Below, piece by piece: positions 49,271 through 60,510 of a stretch of 64,000 nt of DNA. Location: contig CM074188.1 of the NCBI GenBank assembly GCA_037179385.1, positions 18,121,318 to 18,185,317 of the forward strand, written 5' to 3'. A model generated the notes under the pieces. That model worked only from the letters and a program-made list of their open reading frames with translations. It had not been told where the DNA came from and searched no databases. Both the position numbers and the translations under genes were made by a program. Source of the stretch: Holothuria scabra (taxonomy: Eukaryota > Echinodermata > Holothuroidea > Aspidochirotida > Holothuriidae). How positions within the stretch are numbered: the stretch's first letter is position 1; every line of letters begins with the position of its first letter.

Positions 49271-49956
49271 TTTATATTTTATTGCCTTTATATGCAAGAT
49301 GTGTATTAAACGAAAACTAATATCTGAGAACTGAAGATATCAAAACAAGATGTTAACAGAATATACGCAGCTAGTCATGTGTTTAAATGAGAAAATTCTA
49401 TGCCCACAAATAGACTTTATGTGAACAAAAATGCCAGTAGTCACCGCAGCAAAATTAGCCACATTTGACATCATTTCTGTTCTATTTAAATTTTTAGCCT
49501 ACAACATCTGGGAAGTACACGGCAACTTAAGACAGGGTTCTTGTCGTGCCAGCTTACAATGGCTGACTGACACCTTGCAACCAGCCAGCACTGGCCAGCT
49601 GACTGCAACCAGTGCTGATGCTTGCCAATTTGCCACACTAAGTGGCTGTCACAAAATTCAATAAAAGTCCTTTGGAAAATGTCTAAAAACTCAGGGAAAT
49701 TTATCATTGCAGTATAAAAATCAAGTTTTTATCTGGCCATTCCATGCCAAATGAGACATTACTGTGGGCAAACTTTTTGCAAGTGTCATTATACTTAGAG
49801 TGCTGGAACAGACGGTAATGACCTACTGTACACACTATATTGCAAAGTGCTAAAGTAGTCACTCACATGTTGACAAAAGCATTTCCCTTATGAATGAATG
49901 TCATGGTTCCCAGGTAGAGTGCCTGACCACTGATTTAATACTCCAATTAGTTGCTT

Positions 49957-50133
49957 GTAGCCAGGATTGTGTCATGTGGGGGGGGGGGGGGGGTTGGGTT
50001 GGGGGCACGACATGAAGGAAAAGCCTAAGGATAGAGAGAAAAAACTGTTATTGTAGATGTTTTTTGCGTTGCTAGGTTGGGTCATGGGGGAGGGGTTCGA
50101 ACCCCCAAACCGCCCTTGGTAGCTAAGCCACTG
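49957..50133 (-). mobile_element. G-run repeat with pol III-like boxes
   Basis: This 177-base insertion is flanked by TGCTT on both sides (49952-49956, 50134-50138). Read on the minus strand it starts CAGTGGCTTAGCTACCAAGG, whose TGGCTTAGCTACC is A-box-like. GGTTCGAACCC, a perfect B-box core, follows at 50094-50104. A 16-base C run (plus-strand G 49978-49993) comes near its end. The CAGTGGC start is shared with fragments at 10549 and 17863. It could be a SINE, but box spacing is shorter than in a tRNA gene. Confidence 0.5.
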
Positions 50134-50321
50134 TGCTTCTATGACCAGCAGCTTTAGTCATATTCCCACTTGATTCAGACAAGTGGATCTTGATCTACCA
50201 AGTAGATCAACACTAATTTTCCTATCCAGAACTGAGTTCCTATTTGAGTGAGCGAGGTAGATCAACCTGTGATACTAAACACAATGCACAAGCAAGAAAA
50301 GATCACCAGTGTTTACAACTC

Positions 50322-50415
50322 ACATTACATTACATTACATTACATTACAATACATTACATTTCAATACATTACATTACAATACATTACATTACATTACAA
50401 TACATTACATTACAT
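50322..50415. repeat. (ACATT)n pentanucleotide microsatellite
   Basis: Mostly perfect ATTAC/ACATT units with a few ACAAT and ATTTC interruptions over about 94 bases. Because the unit is five bases, all three frames stay open and give spurious peptides. Confidence 0.95.
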
Positions 50416-50585
50416 GCCAGGAAGCAATGAACAGGAGATCAAGGGTCACCTAATCTACCGATTGTGTTCACATTACAAACTGTTGTCCAGCAAGGTAGAT
50501 CTGATCATGATCTACCCCAGTGAGCCAATGAAAATCAGTGGATTTAGGTTCTGAGTGAGTGTTGTTGATCTGTGTTTGCAATAGA

Positions 50586-50804
50586 CAGGGTTCCTGCACC
50601 ATAAGAAAATTAAAATTTGATGACTTCCATGACTATTTCATGACCTAAACATGACTATTTCATGACCACATTATATCTGAGATATAAAACTCTAATGGCT
50701 CGACGATCATGACAAATAATTGAGCAAGTTTAAGACTTATAAGGCTGATCTGGGCTAAATTTTATGACTTTCATATATTCCCTTTTCAGGCTGCAGGAAC
50801 CCTG
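50586..50804. mobile_element. hAT-like MITE, TIR CAGGGTTCCTGCA
   Basis: It begins CAGGGTTCCTGCA and ends TGCAGGAACCCTG, a perfect 13-base inverted repeat. The CAG...CTG ends and short size (219 bases) suit a nonautonomous hAT element. It is nested inside the element at 50156-50861. A clean 8-bp target duplication is not visible. Confidence 0.7.
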
Positions 50805-52034
50805 ATTAGATTTTGATTTACCTCGGTGTATCAAGATCCACCTAGCTGCATGGGAACACAACTTTTGATCACCACTCTGTGACAATAGAAGTCCAGCTAC
50901 TTAGAATTTTAAATAACAAATAGTAGCAAGTTCTCATTGCATATTGATTATATAAAACTTGCTTTGGTGAACAACTTAAATTAATAAAATTAAATGCCCA
51001 CTATGCAAAAAATTTAGTTGTTTACTTAAATCATATTCTGTTCTCATTGCGTACAGAATTATATAAAACTTTCTTTGGTGAACAACTTAATTTAGCCCTT
51101 TCCTAAGATGATGTGAAATTAAATGAGCACTAATGTTCCAACTGATTATATTTTGCAACAACAGAATTGCCCTTTGAACTGAAATCAGTGGCTGTTTAAC
51201 ATACTACCAATTATAATTTAAAATTAACAACAATAATCTCCAGCATGCTAAATAGTATTGTGTGCGCAATTGTTTTAAATTCTGTTGATGGTACTGAGTT
51301 ACCTTCTATTACTTTCATGTTTCTTTTGTTAATAGTATTTTAGATCTTTGTATGCATTTAAAGAAATTAACTGAGGATAAATTCCTCATAAGAAAAGAAA
51401 GTGTTGCTTTTTTCTTTTCAGCACAAGACTTTTAGGAGAAATGAACATTTGTCCTCAACCTCTGGTAGAAAAAAAAGTCTCAGGAGAGGTACATTATTTT
51501 TTTTCAGTTGACCCAACTCCTTAATCAACTAACTTAGAAAAGGGGGCACTGAGAGGGGAAGGGGAAGGAAAAATCTTAGTGGACAAATACCTCCATGGCT
51601 TGGGTCTCCAGGAGCTCCATTAAATGTATATGCATGGATATTATGTCTGCCCATCATCAAATTTTAGTTGTGTTAAGAAGAAGAAATAATAAGTTTACAT
51701 GACCAATTCATCATTTCATGAGGTTTCGCAAGTTGTACAAGGATAACAGAGACAAATATTGCCACCAAATTTTCTGTGACCTTAGCCAATTGGTCAATGC
51801 AATATATTACAACATTGCAATTGAAAGCCTCATTTCAAACTTATTAACAAGTTAAAACACCATTCTCAAAATTCCTGTTTACCTGTATGCTAATCTGACA
51901 GGGACATATTTATTGTAACTTTTGTAAAGAATCCATGGGAGTAGTTCTTTAATTGTTTTAAAAGCCTCAAAAACCTCTTCACAGCAGATGGGGTACAAGA
52001 TAAAAGTATCCCTGCCCACACACTTTGAACTAGC

Positions 52035-52180
52035 TTAAAAGGGCAAAAGGAGTCAATAACCCCAAACTTATTTGGAAAAAACATCAGTCACATGATACAA
52101 ATTTCGTCAAGAGTAAATCATGAAACAAAACAGACCCCTAAACCCTAATCCAAATTGAAATGACTGCACTTCCCCTTTAA
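52035..52180. mobile_element. Short, internally deleted T1 copy
   Basis: TTAA at 52035-52038 and 52177-52180. The termini AAAAGGGCAAAAGGAGTCAATA and TGACTGCACTTCCCCTTTAA are of T1 type. Only 146 bases remain, about half the normal length. Confidence 0.55.
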
Positions 52181-53209
52181 TTGCTTTGGGTACAAATTCT
52201 TGATGAAAGCAGTAAATCTTAACTTGAAAGAGATGAGGATAAGCGACTGAATTAGAAAGCTAATATTTGCTGAATGTCACCCAGACACGTTTTTTGAAGC
52301 AAAATACATTCACCCCTGCAACTCATGCTGATATTATGGGCATCATGATCATTCTGAAAAGAATTCATCTTGAATCATAGATGGAATTACTGATTACAGA
52401 CCGCATCAATAAAACAGATGTAGAACCAATAAACTGTTCTGATCATCATGATAAGATAGCTAGCCTACACATTTCTCGAAAGAGGCCGTCACTTTGATAC
52501 ACAAACAACTGATGAGCTTAGCTAGCAAGTTAATAAATTTGGGAGCAAATAAACAGATTTAATCACATAACAGCAACTGTTTTAACAGCTTATCATGCTT
52601 TCTGTGCTTTCCCATAGGTAATTTTGCAGGGTCATCACTTCAAAAACACATCTGCAGTATATAAAGCACAGCCCTCGTATATCTCCTCACATGTAATGCA
52701 GTAGATATGTCAAGTACGTACTTATGTTGTGGGAGTGATAATAGCGTTAAAAGCACTGAGTAGTGTATTCAAACATATGGGAAGAAAAGGGGGAAGCTGG
52801 AAATGTATGAAACAGAGAAAAAAGGGAGAAAATTTGTAGTTGAGGCAGGAAGCTGCATGCAGCAATCATGGCAGATGGGAATTTCTAGTCCACATACCGG
52901 TATGTGCCATGTACACATTTATAACAACTGTGCGTATCCCCATGAAAATATGGTACATTTACTGATAAACTGAAGTCCTCCTGCCCAAGAGTATAACAAA
53001 TGAATACATTTCACTAATGCAAGTTTAATTTTAACACTCCCTTTCAACTGTGATGAGTCTCGTTTTCATTTAGTGAGAAAAAATATCAAGTTACTTACGG
53101 AAAAGGTGAATTTTATGACTGTTCTATAGGAAACAGACATTTTAGTGTGTTTTCCCTACATAGCAGCAAATAAAATGTGCCATAATTCTTCATTACGGGA
53201 TATTAGCCT

Positions 53210-53475
53210 TTAAGGAGATCCGTCATGGTTACCACAGTTTTTAGGGAAAAACTGCGGTTCCCAGTTATAGTACCTGACCACTGGTTCATTGCTCCAATTA
53301 GCTGCTTCAATGAGCAGCAGATTTGATTACCATTCTGGTACAACAGAAGCCCAACAACTTTGGGGTTCAAATAACAACTTACAACAAATCCTGAAATAAG
53401 TGCTGGCAAAAAGGGAGTCAAATTCTGAGGTAAAGTGCTATCAAATGTCAACCTTCATGGTCATTTTCAAATGCT
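53210..53475. repeat. Dispersed repeat D, most complete copy
   Basis: It starts TTAAGGAGATCCGTCATGG and includes CCCAGTTATAGTACCTGACC, CCAATTAGCTGCTTCAATGA and CAGAAGCCCAACAACTTTGG. It serves as the uninterrupted reference for the split copy at 49900-50960. Confidence 0.6.
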
Positions 53476-55591
53476 TAAATGGGCATATAATTACTACTGA
53501 GAACAGTTCCTGACGAGATTGTTCTAAGGGTATTTTTTCCGACATGTGCTACATGTCATTGGTCAAATAGTTGCATGTGATTTCAAAATTTATATATCTT
53601 TAACCAAAACATTTGTAAGATTCAGTTTGATTGGACAAGGAAAACCCTTGGCATTTTGACATATCAAATTGGAAGAGCTAAATAATATGTAAACGTGACT
53701 GCATAATATCACTTTTGTGTGCCAGCTCAATGGTTGATTTCACTGAAAATCCTGCTGTCTGATACAGAGATAAACACTCGCATGGATCAGACATTTATAC
53801 AGAAGATGCAACAACTTCATGTCCATCCACTAAGAAGGTGCAGTGCACAACAAATTTCTTACCCTATTGGATATTTCACCCAAGTCCCCATCAGGTGCAA
53901 AGTTTGGTGGGGTAATCAAAATTTACTTGATTCCCTGCTTACCTCCCTCAAGCATGCTCCAAGAAACCACAAGCACAGTAAGGGACAGCTAAGATGTAAA
54001 AAAAAGGCAGAATAATACAGGTCAGATATGCCATGCTGTTTGCTAGACCTGTGTGAAAGGCAAGCAGTAGGACCGCGACCTGGATTTTGTTGAGCTTTGT
54101 TCACTGAAGTAGAAAAAGGTGTGGACAGAGTTGTTACAGGCACGATAAGTTGACATGTAATTTCAATTTCTAAAAGGAAAAATCAGTTTTCAAATTATGC
54201 AAATTTTTTTAGGTACCTGTTGAATCAACTATAAGAACATATTATCCTTTGAATGATCTACTTTCTACCATTAAATTCTATGGCACCAAGTAAGTTGACA
54301 ATTGATGCAACACACCCATGCTCTTTAACAGCCAACAATATAATTACTGCTTTTAAAAGATAGACCTATTAAAACACTGACACATAGCTGCAGGTTTACC
54401 CATCTTTTCTTCCTGTGCAATATAGCAATTCAATTTCAATCTAAAACAAAATGATTTAGGAGTAAATCATCAGTTACCACAAAACTGCACTGAAAACTAT
54501 CGATCTCAAAATAAAATTATTCCTTCATTTATCGATACTGTTCATATCATACATCAACAGTTAACCCCATTTTGAATTAATTCCTACATACACTAAGAGG
54601 TGGAGTTTGCTTGGAAGTTGAGCCTTAACTGCACTTATACTTTCAGGCTTAGGTTTTCAGAAAAATTCTATGGTTGCCCTTCACTACCATTTCAACATTC
54701 AACTATTTTTATATTTTCAGTGGAAACAGAATTAAGTTGTCTGAAACATTTGTCATACAGTTTAATATCACTTTGAATTAATGTCTTTCACAAGTGCTTA
54801 GAGTGTGTGCTTTTGAGGTTGGAGTGCACCATAATGTGTACATGAATAGTGTTTGTTTCATTTGCAGTTCGAATAGGAGACAAACTTTACTCACACTGAA
54901 AAAAAAAATGATTTCAGTTTAATGAGTCAATACAAAGGTAGTAGAAATATAATAGAAATGAATCTGACAAAAGTATGCCTGTTAATTTTCAAAGCAAAAA
55001 AAGGGTGGTTTTCATACACGCAAAACCATCTTTTCACTTCTGGTTGTTTGTATGAAATTGAGTTGTCATAGACAATCAGACAACCATGAAAATCAAGCTC
55101 TGATATTGTACACAAGAGCTGGTTCCTGGATCAAATCCCAGTGGAACCACTTGAATATTTTTTTGACACTGGAATTTACTTGGTGACACATACTCACATT
55201 GATGCTGAGGGAATGAATTTAAATAAGTGAATTTGAATTTGGTTTTTTAATATTCAATTTCACTAAGTTGTCTCAGGAACTTGAAAGATTGAGCATTTGG
55301 TGCAGACATATATGAAATAGCCCTTACCAAAACTGCCCATTAGTCTAAAACCCGACTTTTGGGCATCTAAGTCAGGTTTTTACTTAATGTTCACAAACTA
55401 CAGTTTATAGCCAAAAGTCAGGTTTTTGACCATTAAGTGGAAGGCACTTGAAGGGCTATTTCACGCAATGGAGCTGGTCAATAACCTACCACCTTCCACA
55501 CCATTGGGAAAGTGGCTAAAGACTGGGACTTACACACACTCACATGTTGGGGATATGTAACATGGCGTTGATACAGGTGCGGATCCAAGGG

Positions 55592-55760
55592 AGGGTGGAC
55601 CCGGCTCCCACCCCCTACTTTTCGGCGACCAAAGATTTTTTTTCAGGCCTGCATCCAAAATTCGTTTATTCATAAAAAAAAAAATCGCCGGATTTCGGAA
55701 GGCAAAATGTAACCCCCAGATGGTGGGAAATGGCTTCTAAGCCCTTCTCAATTCCAAAAT
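55592..55760. repeat. C/G-rich dispersed repeat fragment
   Basis: CGGATCCAAGGGAGGGTGGA followed by CCCACCCCCTACTTTTCGGC and a later ATCGCCGGATTTCGGAAGGC are of the GGATCC-type repeat style seen elsewhere in this window. The ends are not defined and there is no coding capacity. Confidence 0.35.
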
Positions 55761-55868
55761 TTTCTGTACACAGTTGGTGAGACCTGCCTTGTTAAGGTCC
55801 AAATACTTGTCACTCTAGCATAGAGTTTGTGATCAGTCAGCTATATTCCTGATTCTAAATTGCTACAC

Positions 55869-56172
55869 TTAAAGGCCTGATCATCTCACCCCAATGAGTT
55901 CCAATTCTCCTAACCTACTTACTCGATCAAGCCCAGCTCTCCCAACTGTTTAAATCCATCCTCATCCTGCTGACACAATCTCAGTTGCTTTAGAGTGAGT
56001 ATGCGAGACCCCAGTGTGTAATCAAACACTCTCAATGCAGTACATGCTTTGCAATATGAGCTTTGTTACTCTGCATATTTTGAACTAGCTGTCAATCAAA
56101 GAGCTGTGCCAATTGAAAACCTCTGTGGACTACTACAAAAATTTAGTTTGGGGTGTGAAGATATGCCCTTTA
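55869..56172. mobile_element. TTAA-flanked element, family T2
   Basis: TTAA at 55869-55872 and 56169-56172 encloses 304 bases. The left terminus AAAGGCCTGATCATCTCACC and the complement of the right terminus AAAGGGCATATCTTCACACC are similar. Interior text (TAGCTGTCAATCAAAGAGCT, GTGGACTACTACAAAAATTT) matches the reverse complement of the T2 copies at 49032 and 57414. Confidence 0.65.
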
Positions 56173-57413
56173 AATCCCTGAGACTGTCCTAATGAAAATA
56201 CACTTCAGTCTATTATTATTCTTATTGACAATTAATTTCTGGTTAGGCTGCTTGTTACAACATACCTTAACATCACAGTATCATGAAAGTGATTATCCTG
56301 CATTCATATTAAAACAAAAACTAGGTTTGTTTAACAAACCTCACTCACAATTATTACTTGATATATTTTGGAACTTTAAATACATGTATCATTTGTTCAT
56401 ATAATACTTACTCTCATATTTCTTTACATTTTCTCTTCTAAAATTAGCATTTACATTACAGTAACTTCCAACAGGTCCAATAGGCATATAAATGAGAAAC
56501 TATATGTATAACCATTGTAATGTGTAAAATTATCAGTAGAAAACTAGGGCAGAATCAAGCACTATTTCTTAAATTAGATCCTTAACGTTCTGTGGTAACT
56601 TGACTCCTCCAAAGTTCACAAAATCATAATCCATTAAGGAAATTTAAAGAATTCTTAAATTTGTCATCAGCCAATCAGCCATACTAATTAAGGCAGGTAT
56701 CCAAAGTTTTGATATGAAAATTAAAACCGTAGTGGCTTTTTTAATCAGCACTAATTTGTAATTTATGATTAAAAATATTGAAAATGCCCACCAGAAAAAA
56801 AAAATGTATTCATATCTTCTTTACAATGACTACAATCAAAAGAAGCCGAAGAACAGATGAAAATATTATGGAAACATTTTGCCCATGATCACAGTTTTAG
56901 CTCACATTTCTGACTTTATTAAGATAATTTTTATATTTGAAAATGACCTTCAACTAAACAAAGAGAGGTTCCCAATCTGCTAATTGCTTTTCTCAGTTTT
57001 CTTTCATTGACTATTCCGAATTTCAGTAATTAAAGCTTTTGTCAAGAATTCAATTTAAAAGTAGGTGAAATATTCAAGTTTTTTTTTTAATTAGAAGGAA
57101 TACCAAAAACCCATCAAACTTTGGAAAATATTATTTATTCCTCAAATATTCCACATGGTAGGTAAAATTGAATTAGTACAAGTTAACCAGTCTAAGCAAC
57201 ATGAAGTCAAAGCATCTCATCAATTTATCAGTTGTTTATGAATTGTGCAACTATAGCCTTATCCAACAAGATACTATTCATGATAATTATTTCTTATACA
57301 AAGTTTACTCGATGCTGAGAGTCTTTTGCTTGTCTAGCTTGTTTGCAATTGTTTATTTGAATAAAATTTCATTATCTGCATGAATACTATCAGGCAATAC
57401 TTTTACACATTGC

Positions 57414-57719
57414 CTAAAAGGGGCCAAATCTCTCACCCCAAACTACAATTTTGGTACAGGGTACCAAAATTCTCAATTGGCTCAGCTCTTTGATTGACAG
57501 CTAATTCAAACAATGCAGAGTACCAAAGCTTATATTACACAGCATGAACAGTACTGACAGTGTTTTGATTATATAAATTGAGTTTTTCTATACTCACCTT
57601 GAAGCAATAAACATAGATTGTATCTGGATGAGGATGAATTTCTGACAATTGTGGGAGAGGCTTTAGTAAGAAGGTTAGGAGAATTAGTACTGTTTGGGAT
57701 GAGAGAACTGGGCCTTTAA
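57414..57719. mobile_element. Family T2 element
   Basis: A 306-base element ending in TTAA at 57716-57719; the left side has CTAA in place of TTAA. It contains CTCTCACCCCAAACTACAAT, CTCTTTGATTGACAGCTAAT and ATTACACAGCATGAACAGTA. A good-looking splice donor complement at about 57594 lies inside the repeat and is discounted. Confidence 0.6.
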
Positions 57720-58556
57720 GTTGTAAGTATGTATGGTTTTGCAGCTTACATGTAGTACAAAAGGACTAAAGGTTTGTAGAGGATTGCATCACATTGAGGA
57801 ATAGGTTATTACTACCTGTTCCAGTATCAGTGGCATTTCACACTGCCACAGGCTTACAACATTGTCAGTTGTCAGACAGAATAGAAAATGATTTAGGTTT
57901 TTTGATGAGCGGTGATACATATGATATATCATTTAGGTCCATTGTCAAAACCTTAACAAGAATGTATAGCTTGCTATATGAAACCTGGAAAGTTCAAATC
58001 TGCCCACGAAATTAAACTTCTTCCTCTATAGCATTTGCTAAAAAAAAAAAGGGGCTAAAGCCGCTGTGAATTCGAATCAGATTCCAATCCAATTTTGTTC
58101 AGGTTTTTTCATAAAATCTTCTCAATCTCTGGTCAGAAAGAGTATTGTCAACAAGTTTAAATTTATGACTTGCGTCTTATATCTACGAAAATGCAAAGCC
58201 ATATCGTGATAAAATCAGTCTATCAAAGAGATGTCACGGAACAATTGGTTTTCATTTTTGTGCTGACAACTCATACATTTACAGGCTGGCAAATTTTTTA
58301 CTATTTCCGACCAGAGATGGAGAAGACTAGAAAAAAAAAATTCACAAAAATCTGATCAGAATCCATCATCCAAATTCACTGTGATCACAGCTTAAATGTA
58401 TTTATTAACTTTTTTCAGTTTACAGTCATTTCACTTACATTTTTTCAATTGAACAGGTATTTCACTAGTTTATGGCACCTGCTCTCATGATGCAATGTTA
58501 GGTGCAGAAATAAAGTTACACATCACAGAATTACTCTGTATTAGCTATAAGCTTGT

Positions 58557-58807
58557 TTAAAGGGAAAGAGCAGTCACCCAAAATTTATTTTGAAGCAACA
58601 GCTAAATCTCACAATTTCCTTCTTATTTCTCTTCAAAGCATCTTTCGTAATATTTTAGGACTTCCATACTGCTTTCAAGTTTAACCATGCAGTAACTAAA
58701 GTAAATTTCACAATTAATTTATATAAAATATTATAATGATGAGATCCTCAACAGCCAATCATGAATTTACTATGCTAGTTCATGTTAGTGACTACATATC
58801 CCCTTAA
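58557..58807. mobile_element. TTAA-flanked MITE, family T1 copy
   Basis: TTAA at 58557-58560 and 58804-58807. The left terminus AAAGGGAAAGAGCAGTCACC is the best match to a T1 consensus. Interior text AAATTTATTTTGAAGCAACAG, then CTTATTTCTCTTCAAAGCATC, has the same orientation as 38765 and 44472. Confidence 0.7.
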
Positions 58808-60179
58808 GGATAAGTTGACTTGAATAATGTTGCTCTGTGGAGTTAAACTGCAGCTGTCAAATAAATGGAAGTACCTTTAAGCCAACTACACAACTTATTT
58901 CCACTTATTCATAAATATTTGTAGGTCTCAAGGTATTTGCAAAAATTAAAATATCTGCTTTTTTTTCATCCCAACAGCAGCTCCCTTGTGTTTTCAGTCT
59001 TTGCTTGCCCTCTAAATGACTTTTGTGTGATTCATGCATGGAAGGTCTGTTTTAAAATGCAAACCTCATAACAAACTGAAATAATTCTTCAGAAGTTCTT
59101 TCCAATTCCCTGAATTCATGCTTTTGATAAAAATATGCATATTGGTGTCAGTTCTAAAGATTTTCCTGGCAGATTAGACAGGAATTATGGATACTTTCAG
59201 TGAGTAGTACCGTGAAGTGGATGGGAGAATCTTCAAACATTTGGAATGGGTTTAATGGTCTGGGATGATGTAAGATGACAGATGTACATACTCCTCATTT
59301 CTCTACAGAACACAAGTACATTCATTGAAGACTACTTAGAAATAAACCACACAGAAGAGCATGAAAGAAGTAAGAGGAATGTCCTAAGACAATTAGAAAA
59401 TTAGCTGTCAAGGCCATATCCCTACAGACTGAGTCCAAGCTGTCCAATCACATAACTGAGTTCATCTAAGTCATCAGGAAAATAAATCCACCAGATTGAT
59501 GCTTTTGTTTAAATTGGAGAGTGCAATTACCTATTGTATTTAGCATTACAGGGGTGTTCCTAAATGTTTTTGGAGAATGACACAGAGCTTTTTTTTAAAC
59601 AAGAATACTTCACTAAGAAGCATATATGACAATGTTTGTCTCAGTTAAGATTCTTCTGTGATCAGATTAATTCACAGTCCAGCGCTCATAGCTTTTGAGT
59701 TTTGTTTGCACGAATCACCTGGGAAGGAGTCTGCCTGCTGTATGATATGGGAACCAGATGAATTCAGGCTGGCAAGCTTGGTGATATTTTACTACAACAC
59801 CATACAGCCGGCAGCTATTGATTCTTCAAAATTAAGGATATAATCAAAGTTGTAAACAAGTTATGGTTAAGCAATTCAGCAACATAAATTTTGGAAGTTG
59901 GTTAGAAATGCACCTACATTCACCTGAAAGGAGTCATGTTTAAATGTTCATGCCATGCTTATGACCCTACATGACTTCAAACTAAACCATAAATTAAAAT
60001 GTAGCCAGAATGTAAGTTTTCTTGTTAAAACATTGGGACAAAAGAAACTGCTTCAAAAGTTCAGAGACTTTGAAGTGTAAATTAGACGTTATTTGGGGAT
60101 AAATTGAAACATATTTGTAGGAGCAAGGCAGAGTTTGCTAACATTCCATATAAAAGCAAATTCACACTGACATTGACAT

Positions 60180-60510
60180 ATTGTGATATTGCTTCTTGAG
60201 ATTACAGCAAAGACACCCCAATAGATCAAAAGTGGTGTGGAGTATAACTAGTACTGTGTCTTAGTTTGTTACATCATCTGTGCCTTCGAGTGATCTATGC
60301 TTTCACTGTGTTCACACTGCGTGACAGGTAATTAACACATACATGACTGGCCTGTAAGCTAACCCCAAATGTTACATAATTTTTTGTGTATTTTGGTATA
60401 TCTGTAACTGTCAATCAATTGATCAGATGTGAAACTTGACTACATCATGTGATTATGCAGTGTGTACTTCATTTCCCAGTTCTCTGAGGCAATAAGATGT
60501 AATCAGGCAG
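60180..60510. repeat. Dispersed repeat G, uninterrupted copy
   Basis: It matches both flanks of the insertion at 23013-23441 without a break, passing through ATAACTAGTACTGTG where the other copy has CTAG duplicated around 429 extra bases. It also shares AGCTAACCCCAAATGTTACA and TGTAATCAGGCAG. Confidence 0.75.

Larger units (their letters stand above)
50156..50861. mobile_element. Nonautonomous DNA element related to 23013-23441
   Basis: Flanked by CTTT on both sides (50152-50155, 50862-50865). The left end AGTCATATTCCCACTTGATT and the complement of the right end TTGTGTTCCCATGCAG share the TTCCCAC/T core. Like the element at 23013 it is rich in GATC and TGATCT motifs (CTTGATCTACC, GTAGATCAAC). 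It contains the pentanucleotide array at 50322-50415 and a nested hAT-like element at 50586-50804. No transposase frame is present. Confidence 0.6.
49900..50960. repeat. Dispersed repeat D copy split by two insertions
   Basis: Three pieces line up with the intact copy at 53210-53475: about 49905-49956 (GAATGTCATGGTTCCCAG... CCAATTAGTTGCTT), 50134-50155 (CTTCTATGACCAGCAGCTTT) and 50862-50960 (CTTTTGATCACCACTCTG, CAATAGAAGTCCAGCTACTT, AAATAACAAATAGTAGCAAG). The two gaps are the insertions at 49957-50133 and 50156-50861. Confidence 0.7.

Noticed and set aside
50244..50554. Open frames encoding repeating HYIT/LHYN-type peptides.
   Set aside because: They are produced by the pentanucleotide microsatellite, which stays open in three frames.
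53099..53140. Possible first coding exon on the minus strand: an ATG followed by 13 codons and a good GTAAGT donor.
   Set aside because: It is only 14 codons with no signal peptide or family match. Such patterns arise by chance in tens of kilobases.
57594..57660. Donor-like CTTCAAG|GTGAGTATAG on the minus strand.
   Set aside because: It lies inside a T2 element, and the same region in other T2 copies lacks an open exon.
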